The position numbers were made by a program, and so were the translations under genes. 64,000 nucleotides of DNA from an uncultured Spirochaetaceae bacterium. GTDB taxonomy: Bacteria > Spirochaetota > Spirochaetia > Treponematales > Treponemataceae. Shown here one piece after another: positions 32,498 through 41,466 of this stretch; position 1 is the first letter of the stretch, and each line of letters starts with the position of its first letter. Location of the stretch: contig CADBSK010000013.1 of NCBI GenBank assembly GCA_902797305.1, forward strand, positions 1 to 64,000, read 5' to 3'. A model generated the notes under the pieces. That model was given only the letters and a program-made list of their open reading frames with translations, was not told the origin of the DNA and made no database searches.

Positions 32498-34033
32498 TTA
32501 TTTTTCACGGATATGCAGCTCATTCATTAAACGAGATACATAAGTACGTTGAATACCTAAAACATAACCCGCTTTTGTCTGATTCCATTTACACTCATTA
32601 AGAATTTGAATCAAATAAGAGCGCTTAAATTGATACAAGGCATTTTTTAAGGTTCTGTCAGAATCAGAAGTTAAACCGATTATATCAAGAACATTTAAAT
32701 TACCCTGCGCAGTGTCAGAAGCCCCCATGAAAGAAGTTTCAAAAAATAAATCGTTTTTTTGAATTTCTGTTCCTTCAGCAATAACACATGCCCTGGAAAC
32801 AACATTATCAAGTTCTCTGACGTTTCCTGGCCAATTATATTCTTTTAAGGCAAGAATTGCATCTTCAGAAAAACCATATATAGTTTTACCAGAATCATTA
32901 CATGCTTTTTTCAAAAAGAAATTAGCCAAAGGCAAAATATCTTCAACTCTTCTTCTAAGAGGCGGTACCCTTACAGGAAGAACATTTAATCTAAAATATA
33001 AATCTTCCCTGAATTTACCCTGTCGGACCATTTCTTCAAGATTACGATTAGTTGCTGCAATAATTCTAACATCAACAGACAACGTATTAGATGAACCTAC
33101 TCGTTCAAACTGTTTATCCTGAATAACCCTAAGCAATTTTGCCTGAAGAGGAAGAGGAATTTCTCCAACTTCATCTAAAAAAATAGTTCCACCATCTGCA
33201 AGCTCAAAGCGACCTTTTTGCATTGAATCAGCGCTTGTATAGGCACCTTTTTCATGACCAAAAAGCTCACTTTCCATTAAAGTCTGTGATAAAGCAGCAC
33301 AATTTACCCTTACAAAGGGCTTATTAGCTCGCTTTGAATTAATAAAAACCTGTTCAGCGAACAACTCTTTACCAACACCGCTTTCACCAGTTATTAAAAC
33401 TGCTGACTGTGTTAAAGCCATTTTTTTTACCATCGAAAGCAAGTCATTTACTATCGGACTAACAGAAATAAACTCATGTATCAACGATGGATTTAAATAA
33501 TTTTTTTCTGAACCTTTATCAGTAGAATACTTTTTGCAATTATCAAGGGCATTCGCCACAATTTCTGCAAATAAAATGCCTAATGCATTATCTGAATCTG
33601 TAAATCCATAACTTGACTTACTGTTCATACACTCAATTACTGCAATCAACTTTCCATTTGAATATACAGGAATCGAAATTAAATTCTCAACAATAAGAGG
33701 TTCAAGAAAAGTGACAAACTGATAATAATACGAACTTTCACCTACATTATTAACTATCAACGGCTTTTTTTCTTCTGCGGTCAATAAAGCGATACTTGAA
33801 CCCGTCAAATCTTTATCAAGTACCTTATATTCACCCTGTTGAACAAAAGAAACCAGCTTAAACGGAACTACTCCACTTAATGCATTGACAAAACAAGCAA
33901 CGTCACAGTTAATAAGACGCATTGCTGATTTTAGTATTCTAAACAGCAATGCGTCTTTATTTGAAAAATCCGAATTTATTTCATTGCCGATTTCGATGAG
34001 AGTCTTCATGTAATCGTAAGAAAACTGATTCAT
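32498..34033 (-). CDS. Sigma-54-type transcriptional activator with GAF domain
   Basis: A 511-residue enhancer-binding-type regulator. An N-terminal GAF sensor (about 10-165) precedes an AAA+ domain with Walker A GESGVGKE and Walker B GGTIFLDE, the sensor region RDVR-like VDVRIIAATNRNL and REDLYFRLNVLPVRVPPLRRR. The Fis-type DNA-binding helix-turn-helix is at the end (NQTKAGYVLGIQRTYVSRLM). The sigma-54-contacting loop reads GAYTSA in place of GAFTGA; the Tyr is common, the Ser is not. The start at MNQFSYDY is supported by GAAGG; a TTG four codons upstream is an alternative. It follows cmk-rpsA by about 15 bases. Targets are unknown. Confidence 0.92.
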   Translation of the reverse strand: MNQFSYDYMKTLIEIGNEINSDFSNKDALLFRILKSAMRLINCDVACFVNALSGVVPFKLVSFVQQGEYKVLDKDLTGSSIALLTAEEKKPLIVNNVGESSYYYQFVTFLEPLIVENLISIPVYSNGKLIAVIECMNSKSSYGFTDSDNALGILFAEIVANALDNCKKYSTDKGSEKNYLNPSLIHEFISVSPIVNDLLSMVKKMALTQSAVLITGESGVGKELFAEQVFINSKRANKPFVRVNCAALSQTLMESELFGHEKGAYTSADSMQKGRFELADGGTIFLDEVGEIPLPLQAKLLRVIQDKQFERVGSSNTLSVDVRIIAATNRNLEEMVRQGKFREDLYFRLNVLPVRVPPLRRRVEDILPLANFFLKKACNDSGKTIYGFSEDAILALKEYNWPGNVRELDNVVSRACVIAEGTEIQKNDLFFETSFMGASDTAQGNLNVLDIIGLTSDSDRTLKNALYQFKRSYLIQILNECKWNQTKAGYVLGIQRTYVSRLMNELHIREK

Positions 34034-34048
34034 CAAAACCTTCAATAA

Positions 34049-36406
34049 TTAGTTCTTTTGATTCTGGAAGTAATCTCCAAGTGTATATGCACCGTCATCT
34101 TCACTGTTTGACTGTGACATGTACTGAGAGATTTCATCCCGCTGCTGCTTTCTCTTGAATTCTCTTACAGAGAAAGCAACCTTTTCTTTGTCTGTATTTA
34201 CATCTACAACGTAAACGTTAATTTTGTCACCTACGTTGTACTTCTTTACAGCTTCTTCATATGGAGTATCGCGATCTTCGCTTAAGTTAGCCTTATTTAC
34301 AAGACCTTCAATTCCGTTAGGAGCTTTTACAAATACACCAAAATCAGTGATTGAAGTAACCTCTCCTTCGAGAGTAGAACCTGGCTTATATTCTTCTGCA
34401 AACTGCTTCCATGGATCTGGAGTAAGCTGCTTGATACCTACCTTTACACGATGATTTTCTACATCGCAGTCGATTACAACAACTTCAATTTCCTGGTTTA
34501 CAGAAAGTTCGCTTCCAGGATGCTTAACTTTCTTTGTCCAAGAAATATCATCAGCATGAAGGAATCCATCGATACCTTCTTCTAACTGGATAAAAGCACC
34601 TACATTTGTGAGTTTTACAACCTTTCCAGTTACTTTTGTTCCTACAGGATATTTTTCTGCAATTGAATCCCATGGGTTAGCAGTAATCTGCTTGATACCA
34701 AGAGATACACGACCCTGCTGGATATCATAACCAAGAATCATACATTCAACTTCGTCACCAACGTTGAGCATGTCTGCAGGTTTGTTAATTTTTTTTGTCC
34801 AAGAGAATTCGCTGATGTGTACAAGACCTTCGATACCTTCTTCCAGTTCGATGAATGCACCAAAATCAGTAAGTTTTGTTACTTTCCCCTTTACAACATC
34901 ATTGAGGTGATATTTTTCTTCAAAGTGAATCCATGGATCTTCTGCAAAATGCTTAAGAGAAAGATTAATTCTCTTTTCAGCAGGATCAAGACGAATAACC
35001 TTAAGTTCGATTTCCTGTCCTTTCTTTACAAAATCCTTTGGACGAGCCACATGTCCCCAGCTCATATCATTGATATGAAGAAGACCATCAAATCCACCTA
35101 AGTCAATGAATGCACCAAAACTTGTAAAGCTCTTAACAGTACCTTTTACAGTGTCTCCAATCTTTACATTATTAAAGAATTCATCGCGCTTAGAATCGAT
35201 TTCTTCTTCAAGATACTTACGGCGATTTACAACAACATTCTTCTTGTTATCGCTGAACAAGCGTTCGATATAGAACTTTGAACGAACACCGATAAGACTT
35301 TCAGGTTTTTCAACTTTCTGGCTGTCTGACTGGCTGATTGGCAAGAATGCATGAATATCACCACCAAGATCAACATCATAACCGCCGCGTACAATCTTAA
35401 CGATTACACCGTCTACTGCTGTATTATTTTTATGAGCCTGTGTAAAATCTTTCCACAAGCGTTTTTCATCTGCTTTTGATTTTGAGATTTCTGGGCTGCC
35501 ATTGCGACCAATTGCACGTACTAAATAAACTTGTACTTTGTCGCCAACTTTTGGCATATCATCTCTAAATTCTGTTACAGGGAGTTTTCCTTCTGACTTA
35601 CAACCATCAATGTTCAAGAAAACAAAATCATCTGTAATCTGAATTACTGTACCTTCTACAGTCTGTCCTTCCTCTGGGTTACTTAAACCGTTCAGAGCCT
35701 CTTCTAATTGTGCGTGAATGGCACTCTTCTGAGCAACATCCTTTTCCACTTCCATTTCTTCCATTTTAAAACCTTGCTTAAAAATTTGTTCTAGTATTAT
35801 TGCACAAACACTATCTATCGTCAAGTTAGATGTATCTATGTAGATTGCGTCAGGTGCTATCTTGAGAGCCCCTTCGGCTTTATTTCTGTCAATTTCATCT
35901 CTTTTTCTTATAGCCTCTTTTATTTCTTCAAGGGTCATATTGCTAACACCCTGATCAAAACGACGCTGTGCCTGAACATCGAGAGATGCATCAAGATAGA
36001 ACTTGCATTCCGCATCAGGAAAAACAACTGTAGTCATATCGCGGCCTTCGCACACAATATCAAGACTCTTTGCAATTTTACGAAGATGCTCATTTACAAG
36101 ATGGCGAATTTCAACAACTGCAGAAACCTGAGCTACCTGAGAACTTACTCTGTCCTGATGCAAAAGGGATTCGACATCTTTTCCATTAAGAATAAGATGA
36201 GAATTAACATAATCAAGTTTTTGTTTTTTACAAAACTCAACCATCTTTTCTTTATCTGTCAAAGGAATATTTGCATCCAGCATAGAAAGTGTAAGCGCCC
36301 GATAGAAACTTCCACTGTTTAGATTTGTTATTCTTAACTTTTTTGCAATTTCACTTGCAATTGTACTTTTTCCTGTTCCTGCAGGGCCATCAATTGCTAC
36401 AATCAT
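34049..36406 (-). CDS. Cytidylate kinase fused to ribosomal protein S1
   Basis: A single 785-codon frame encodes two proteins' worth of sequence. Residues 1-214 are cytidylate kinase (IDGPAGTGKST P-loop, CEGRDMTTVVFPDA, RKRDEIDRNKAEGALK), which phosphorylates CMP and dCMP. Residues 215-785 are ribosomal protein S1 with six S1 RNA-binding domains, several carrying the FGAFIDL/FGAFIEL signature, which helps mRNA bind the 30S subunit. Similar fusions are annotated in treponemes. An internal ATG at 35764 with an AAGG site could also give free S1. GAGG lies six bases before the main ATG. Confidence 0.95.
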   Translation of the reverse strand: MIVAIDGPAGTGKSTIASEIAKKLRITNLNSGSFYRALTLSMLDANIPLTDKEKMVEFCKKQKLDYVNSHLILNGKDVESLLHQDRVSSQVAQVSAVVEIRHLVNEHLRKIAKSLDIVCEGRDMTTVVFPDAECKFYLDASLDVQAQRRFDQGVSNMTLEEIKEAIRKRDEIDRNKAEGALKIAPDAIYIDTSNLTIDSVCAIILEQIFKQGFKMEEMEVEKDVAQKSAIHAQLEEALNGLSNPEEGQTVEGTVIQITDDFVFLNIDGCKSEGKLPVTEFRDDMPKVGDKVQVYLVRAIGRNGSPEISKSKADEKRLWKDFTQAHKNNTAVDGVIVKIVRGGYDVDLGGDIHAFLPISQSDSQKVEKPESLIGVRSKFYIERLFSDNKKNVVVNRRKYLEEEIDSKRDEFFNNVKIGDTVKGTVKSFTSFGAFIDLGGFDGLLHINDMSWGHVARPKDFVKKGQEIELKVIRLDPAEKRINLSLKHFAEDPWIHFEEKYHLNDVVKGKVTKLTDFGAFIELEEGIEGLVHISEFSWTKKINKPADMLNVGDEVECMILGYDIQQGRVSLGIKQITANPWDSIAEKYPVGTKVTGKVVKLTNVGAFIQLEEGIDGFLHADDISWTKKVKHPGSELSVNQEIEVVVIDCDVENHRVKVGIKQLTPDPWKQFAEEYKPGSTLEGEVTSITDFGVFVKAPNGIEGLVNKANLSEDRDTPYEEAVKKYNVGDKINVYVVDVNTDKEKVAFSVREFKRKQQRDEISQYMSQSNSEDDGAYTLGDYFQNQKN
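35762..35776 (-). promoter_or_regulatory. Possible internal ribosome site and start for free S1
   Basis: On the minus strand CAAGG is followed seven bases later by an in-frame ATG (codon 215) at exactly the kinase/S1 boundary. The protein from this start, MEEMEVEKDV..., would have 571 residues, the usual S1 length. Confidence 0.5.
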
Positions 36407-36419
36407 AGTATTCCTCTAT

Positions 36420-37175
36420 TTATAAATTTTTACAAAGTTTTAAAAGACCAGACACTTCCTGTTCTGTCAAATCTCTAAATTGACCAGGTTTAAGCTCTCC
36501 GATCTGAACATTTCCAATTCTTACTCTGGTCAGTTTACGAATTACAACATCCCTTGAGGCAAAAACATTTCTAATTTCACGATTTTTACCTTCTATTAAA
36601 ACAACCTTCATTTTATGAGAATTTAAATCCCTGGCAGATTTACATTTATAAAATACATTATCAACTCTAACACCTTTTTCAAATTCTTCTGCTAAATCTT
36701 TTGGAAGAGGCTGACTTGATTCAACAATATATTCTTTTTCCAGTTCCGCAGAGGGATGAGAAAGTTTTGAAGCAAACTCACCGTCATTTGTAAAGATAAT
36801 CAAACCCTGACTAAACATATCCAGACGACCTACGTTATAAAGTCTTTCTGAATATGTTTCTTTTAAAATATCAGATGCTATCGGACGGTCTTTTTCGTCA
36901 GAAAGGGAGCACACATATCCGGCAGGCTTATTTAAGAGAACATATCGTTTTACTTCTTCTGGTTTTATTTCTTTTCCGTCTACACAAACAGTATCAGAGG
37001 AAGTAACCTTGGTTCCCAATTCTGTAACAATGTTTCCGTTTACAGTAACCCTACCATCAGCAATTATTTTTTCGCTGACGCGACGACTGGCAACTCCGCT
37101 ATGAGCCAGATAAACTTGTAGTCTGATTTCTGATTTGTTATCTTGCAAGTTCAAACCTCTGTTCTTCGTCTTCAT
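36420..37175 (-). CDS. 16S/23S rRNA pseudouridine synthase, RsuA/RluB family
   Basis: Isomerises a specific uridine in rRNA. The protein of 251 residues has an N-terminal S4 domain (LQVYLAHSGVASRRVSEKIIADGRVTVNG), KPAGYVCSL, the catalytic aspartate in YNVGRLDMFSQGLIIFTNDG and the late VVLIEGKNREIRN block. RluB and RluE/RsuA cannot be separated by eye. Two adjacent candidates start it (TTG 37178, ATG 37175). The 5' end overlaps scpB by 38 bases, an arrangement often seen for scpA-scpB-rluB. It is followed after 13 bases by cmk-rpsA. Confidence 0.92.
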   Translation of the reverse strand: MKTKNRGLNLQDNKSEIRLQVYLAHSGVASRRVSEKIIADGRVTVNGNIVTELGTKVTSSDTVCVDGKEIKPEEVKRYVLLNKPAGYVCSLSDEKDRPIASDILKETYSERLYNVGRLDMFSQGLIIFTNDGEFASKLSHPSAELEKEYIVESSQPLPKDLAEEFEKGVRVDNVFYKCKSARDLNSHKMKVVLIEGKNREIRNVFASRDVVIRKLTRVRIGNVQIGELKPGQFRDLTEQEVSGLLKLCKNL

Positions 37176-37677
37176 CAAGTTTTGGTAACTCTGAAATACT
37201 GTTTAAGTGGAAGAATTTTAAAAATTCTTTTGTGGTTCCAAATTGAACTGGTTTACCAGGTACTTCTTTACGACCTACTTCTTTTATCAAATTTCTTTCA
37301 ATTAAAAGTCTGATCATATTATCCGCACTAACACCACGAATCTGTTCAATTTCACTTCTGGTAATGGGCTGTGAATATGCAATAATTGAAAGCGTTTCTA
37401 AAGCTGACTTAGAAAGTCGGCCGCTGTTTTTTTCGCCATATTTTTCACGGAGAACATCCCAAAACTCTGATTTTGGAACCAAACACCATCCACCAGTTAT
37501 CATTGCCAGTTCCAGACCACTGGATTCCTGTGCATATTTTTCTTTTAAATTTTCAATACAATGACCAACAACTTCTTCTGAAAGCTGAGCAATATTAGAA
37601 ATCTGTTTTTCTGCAATTGGTTCGCTCTCTAAAAAAAGTATAGTCTCAACAAGGGCTGTTTCTTTTTCTAATTCCAT
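37138..37677 (-). CDS. scpB: Segregation and condensation protein B
   Basis: Part of the SMC-ScpAB condensin that compacts and separates chromosomes. The 179-residue protein shows two winged-helix domains: LVETILFLESEPIAEKQI at the start and LSKSALETLSIIAYSQPITRSEIEQIRGVSADNMIRLLIERNLI, the most conserved stretch of ScpB. The C-terminus ends in an acidic tail. It starts eight bases after scpA, and its end overlaps the pseudouridine synthase gene. The SMC gene is elsewhere. Confidence 0.95.
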   Translation of the reverse strand: MELEKETALVETILFLESEPIAEKQISNIAQLSEEVVGHCIENLKEKYAQESSGLELAMITGGWCLVPKSEFWDVLREKYGEKNSGRLSKSALETLSIIAYSQPITRSEIEQIRGVSADNMIRLLIERNLIKEVGRKEVPGKPVQFGTTKEFLKFFHLNSISELPKLDEDEEQRFELAR

Positions 37678-37685
37678 ATTTTTAC

Positions 37686-38564
37686 CTAACTATTTTCTTG
37701 ATTTTCTTCTTCTGAATCAATAACTTTTTCTACTCTATCGATTGTTATTTCGAAATTTTCAAAACTTTCATTAGTATCAAGTCGTTTACAAATCTTAATA
37801 TCACCAAAAATGCGATTCTGCATAATAGTTATCATTCTGAACTTTACGGCTTCAAGAATAGCCATAAACGCGCAGATAATATCCATTTCATTTCCCTCAC
37901 GGGTAATTAAATCTGTAAACATACATTCGTTATTCTTTTCAAAAAGTTCATTCATCAGGGTAATTTTTTCATTTACACTGATTTCTTCATACATGTTTAG
38001 AATCTTTTCGTTGGAATACTGACTAACCATCGACTTAAACAACTTTTGCATCTGTTGTAAAAGTTCCCAGGTATCAATCTGTTCCCATTCATTTTCATTA
38101 TCATCAAATGGCAATGTTCTCTGAATTTTACTTCTTTCAAAGTTCCACTCAGAAGTATCTTCTTTTTGTTCCATTAATTCAGATAACTTCTTAAATTTCT
38201 GATATTCAATTAACTTTTCAACAAGTTCCTGTCGAGGATCTTCAACTTCTTCGTCTTCATATGTGATTTCCACAGGCAAAAGCATTTTGCTCTTCATATT
38301 TAGAAGCATTGCAGCCCATTTATAAAATTCGCTTAAATCTCCCAAGTCTGTCTGAACCGCATAATCCAGATATTCAAGATATTGCTCTGTGATTTGTGCA
38401 ATTGGAATATCATAAATATTGATTTCGCTTTTATGAATTAAAAACCATAACAAATCAAGAGGGCCTTCAAATTCGCCTGCCGCAAATCTCTTCTTTCCTT
38501 CTTCTGCAGTTTCCTGCTCTGCCGTTAAAGTATTTACAGTTGTGGTTGAGTTTCGAGTTTTCAT
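37686..38564 (-). CDS. scpA: Segregation and condensation protein A
   Basis: The kleisin subunit that bridges the SMC heads. FEGPLDLLWFLIHKSEINIYDIPIAQITEQYLEYL (about 33-67) is the diagnostic N-terminal helical region that binds the SMC neck. DEEVEDPRQELVEKLIEYQKFK follows, and the C-terminal winged helix (residues 200-275) binds the other head. The first 28 residues are a Thr/Glu-rich extension; no nearer start is evident. Length 292 is somewhat above average. It is followed by scpB after eight bases. Confidence 0.94.
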   Translation of the reverse strand: MKTRNSTTTVNTLTAEQETAEEGKKRFAAGEFEGPLDLLWFLIHKSEINIYDIPIAQITEQYLEYLDYAVQTDLGDLSEFYKWAAMLLNMKSKMLLPVEITYEDEEVEDPRQELVEKLIEYQKFKKLSELMEQKEDTSEWNFERSKIQRTLPFDDNENEWEQIDTWELLQQMQKLFKSMVSQYSNEKILNMYEEISVNEKITLMNELFEKNNECMFTDLITREGNEMDIICAFMAILEAVKFRMITIMQNRIFGDIKICKRLDTNESFENFEITIDRVEKVIDSEEENQENS

Positions 38565-38588
38565 ATTTTCCGCCTTGTCATTACAACA

Positions 38589-39137
38589 TTAAAAGGTTTT
38601 AGCATGACAAACCGATTCAAATCGCTTTTGAACCTGTTCATCGCACAATACAACCCCTTGACCAGGAAGCAAATCCAATTGCTTTTTTATTTGTTCCTTT
38701 TTTAGACAATCGGCAGATTTAGAAAAAATCTCAAGTACTGGAAGCAAAACAAATTGACGTTCTGCCATTCTTGGATGAGGAAGAATCAAGTCTGGTTCAT
38801 TAAGACAAACAGAACCAAATTCTTCTATATCAATATCAAGACTTCGAGGACCAAATCTAATTTCTTTAGAACGGTCTCTACCATATTTGGCTTCTATTTT
38901 ATGAATAAAATTTAAAAGGCTGTAAGGAGTAATCTCGTCTGGAACGTGCCCCATTACAGCCATATTAAAGAAATTATTTTGATCAGTTACATACATAGCC
39001 TTGGATTCATAAATACTGGAAACAGAAACCTCCTCCAAAACTTCCCTAAGCTCATTAACAGCATGAGCAAGAAGTTCTACAGGAGACATTTCATTAAATG
39101 AATTATTAGATCCAAGACCAAGTACTACAGTGTTCAT
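38589..39137 (-). CDS. folK: 2-amino-4-hydroxy-6-hydroxymethyldihydropteridine pyrophosphokinase
   Basis: Transfers pyrophosphate from ATP to the pterin precursor in folate synthesis. The 182-residue protein starts MNTVVLGLGSN and has YESKAMYVTDQNNFFNMAV, then IEAKYGRDRS and FGPRSLDIDIEEFG with the paired metal-binding aspartates, followed by LPHPRMAERQFVLLPVLEI. The start chosen lies just after the recA stop (TAA-AA-ATG region); longer readings run into recA. folP and folB are not in the window. It is expressed with recA and scpA. Confidence 0.95.
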   Translation of the reverse strand: MNTVVLGLGSNNSFNEMSPVELLAHAVNELREVLEEVSVSSIYESKAMYVTDQNNFFNMAVMGHVPDEITPYSLLNFIHKIEAKYGRDRSKEIRFGPRSLDIDIEEFGSVCLNEPDLILPHPRMAERQFVLLPVLEIFSKSADCLKKEQIKKQLDLLPGQGVVLCDEQVQKRFESVCHAKTF

Positions 39138-39141
39138 TTTA

Positions 39142-40299
39142 TTACAAGGCAGTTTTTTCAGTGCTTGCACCATCAACTGCAGCAGAACCAGAAACTGGAG
39201 CTTCAGAACTTTGATCCTTTACCTTTGTTTCTTTTTTCTGAGTTTTATTAATTGGATTTCCATCCTTATCTTTTAATACAAGTCCTGGGAAAAGCATTTC
39301 TCTTAACTGATTTTCAAGATTTTCTGCGAATTCAGGATTAGATTCAACAAAGGCAACGGCATTTTCATGTCCCTGTCCAATCTTAATATCTCCCTGTGTA
39401 AACCATGCACCTCTTTTATCGATAATTCCATGTTTTACAGCAGAATCCAAAAGACTTGCATATTTATTGATACCTTTACCAAAGTAAATATCAAGTTCAG
39501 TTTTTCTAAATGGTGGCGCAACTTTATTCTTTACGACTTTAACACGTACACGGTTACCAACAGCATCTTCATCACCTTTACCATCGATTGATTCAATTCT
39601 TCGAATTTCGAGACGAACAGATGTATAGAACTTAAGTGCCTGACCTCCGGTAGTCGTTTCAGGATTACCAAACATTACACCAATTTTCATACGAATCTGG
39701 TTAATAAAAATAACGATACAGTTGCTTTTTCCAACAATTGCAGTGAGTTTACGCAAAGCCTGACTCATAAGACGAGCCTGCATACCCATTACAGCATCGC
39801 CCATTTCACCTTCAATTTCTTTCTGAGGTGTAAGAGCAGCTACAGAGTCTACAACAACAATATCCACTGCACCAGAACGAACAAGCTGTTCGGTAATTTC
39901 AAGAGCCTGTTCTCCGCTGTCCGGCTGAGACACCCATAATTCATCAATATTTACACCAAGATTCTTTGCATAAACAGGGTCAAGTGCATGTTCAGCATCT
40001 ACAAAGGCAGCAATTCCTCCTAACTTTTGAGCTTCTGCGATAGCGTGTAAAGCAAGAGTAGTTTTACCAGAACTTTCAGGTCCGTACATTTCGATAATAC
40101 GACCACGAGGATAACCTCCTACCCCCAGTGCCTCGTCTAACATGATTGATCCCGAAGGAACAACGTCGATTCCCTCAACCTTTCCCTGAGCCCCTAGCTT
40201 CATTAATGAATTTTGACCAAATTGTTTTTCAATCTGTAATCGAGCTGCCTCAAGAGCTTTTAATTTTTCAGACATTTCCTTAGAAACTTCTTCTGACAT
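39142..40299 (-). CDS. recA: Recombinase RecA
   Basis: Catalyses homologous strand exchange. The 385-residue protein has Walker A GPESSGKT (about 69-76), the RecA core [20 protein letters not shown], Walker [11 protein letters not shown], loop L1/L2 ([40 protein letters not shown]) and a C-terminal Lys/Ser tail. Two purine-rich ribosome sites precede the ATG (GGGAGG and GGAGG). The upstream 78-bp gap is AT-rich and has TATATAATATAA as a likely -10 region. I see no clear SOS-type operator. It heads the recA-folK-scpA-scpB-pseudouridine synthase-cmk-rpsA run. Confidence 0.98.
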   Translation of the reverse strand: MSEEVSKEMSEKLKALEAARLQIEKQFGQNSLMKLGAQGKVEGIDVVPSGSIMLDEALGVGGYPRGRIIEMYGPESSGKTTLALHAIAEAQKLGGIAAFVDAEHALDPVYAKNLGVNIDELWVSQPDSGEQALEITEQLVRSGAVDIVVVDSVAALTPQKEIEGEMGDAVMGMQARLMSQALRKLTAIVGKSNCIVIFINQIRMKIGVMFGNPETTTGGQALKFYTSVRLEIRRIESIDGKGDEDAVGNRVRVKVVKNKVAPPFRKTELDIYFGKGINKYASLLDSAVKHGIIDKRGAWFTQGDIKIGQGHENAVAFVESNPEFAENLENQLREMLFPGLVLKDKDGNPINKTQKKETKVKDQSSEAPVSGSAAVDGASTEKTAL

Positions 40300-40377
40300 T
40301 TCGCCTCCATTCCTCCCTTATATTATATATAGGCGCAGTTTAATAAAAATCCGCAAATTATTATAAAATTTAATTAA

Positions 40378-41463
40378 TTATTTAACGCTTTGAAAAACAG
40401 AACGTCCTTCAAGCGCGATTTTATCATCTTTTTTTGTAAGACGAGCTAAAATCTGAACTGGTTTTGTGGTATCAATAGTTGGAATCACCGTAAAATGCAG
40501 AGGAACAATTCCTTCCACATTTTCCATATTTTCATATCCAACAAGAAGATCACAGTAATAACCGGTTTCATTTTCTATAACATTTGAAACTCGGCCAGAC
40601 CAGGAAACCCAGCAATCCAGATACAACAAAGGCTCTTTTGCAACCATTTTGTAAGTTGGAGAATCTTTTATTCCATCAAAAGACGGTTCTTCCAGGTATT
40701 TCATTAATTCTCTGGCTTTTGTTTTTATAGAAACCGAAGCATTAGAACATAAAATGCGATTAATTTCTATCTGACATAAATTATCCCGATACTGCTGTAT
40801 GTATCTCATTGCCTTGTCATAGCTTTCAGTTATCTGTTTAGATGATAAAATGTAATTATAAGCCCCGGAAGACATATCAACTTCCTGGGCGTTCTGCGTC
40901 TCACTCACAGAAAGAACGTAAGGAGTTAAATCTGCACGTTTTCCCTGCTCAAGATGAGAAAGAGGAAAAAGTTTTGTCACAAGCAGGACTCCTAAAACAC
41001 AGGCAATAACAGGAAAAATAATTCCTGCAATCATAACGGGACTAACTCCAAGAGGTGGATAGAATTCTTCGATTTTACCCGTATCTACCCACTTACAAAT
41101 CGTATTGTAATCACCTTTTGTACGAATAAATTCCAGCGCTTTTAATGCAGTTTTATTTTCAGGGTCATTTTCAATAATATCAATGTAATACTGAACGGCT
41201 CTGTCTGTATCTCCCCGTCTTAAAAACAATGCAGCCTGACCAAGCAAAAGGTTTGTATCAGAAATTTTTATTTTTCTTGCGCACTGAAAAGCATTGGACG
41301 CAGGGCCTGTATCTCCAATATAGAGGCATGCAATACCAAACAGAACATAATATTCAAAATTTCCCTCATAAATATCCGCCTTAGAATCAAGCATCTTTAT
41401 TGCTTTATCAAACTGTCGGCGACGCATAAAGGTTTTTGCAACATCAAGAACATCACGAACCAT
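40378..41463 (-). CDS. TPR protein with one membrane helix
   Basis: A 361-residue protein. The N-terminal half has TPR-like helical hairpins (MVRDVLDVAKTFMRRRQFDKAIKMLDSKADIYEG, YYVLFGIACLYIGDTGPASNAFQCARKI, AALFLRRGDTDRAVQYYIDIIENDPENKTALKALEFI). A membrane helix follows at about 150-172 (VIACVLGVLLVTKLF), then a C-terminal extracytoplasmic domain of about 190 residues that I cannot identify. It is the last gene of a four-gene unit (rpe, TPR/coiled-coil, Lys-rich secreted protein, this one) with gaps of three bases or less. This suggests a shared envelope role. Confidence 0.8.
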   Translation of the reverse strand: MVRDVLDVAKTFMRRRQFDKAIKMLDSKADIYEGNFEYYVLFGIACLYIGDTGPASNAFQCARKIKISDTNLLLGQAALFLRRGDTDRAVQYYIDIIENDPENKTALKALEFIRTKGDYNTICKWVDTGKIEEFYPPLGVSPVMIAGIIFPVIACVLGVLLVTKLFPLSHLEQGKRADLTPYVLSVSETQNAQEVDMSSGAYNYILSSKQITESYDKAMRYIQQYRDNLCQIEINRILCSNASVSIKTKARELMKYLEEPSFDGIKDSPTYKMVAKEPLLYLDCWVSWSGRVSNVIENETGYYCDLLVGYENMENVEGIVPLHFTVIPTIDTTKPVQILARLTKKDDKIALEGRSVFQSVK

Positions 41464-41466
41464 TTT

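Noticed and set aside
34049-36406. Frameshift or missed stop joining cmk and rpsA
   Set aside because: The frame is continuous with a natural linker, and the same fusion is known in treponemes, so a sequencing error is unlikely.
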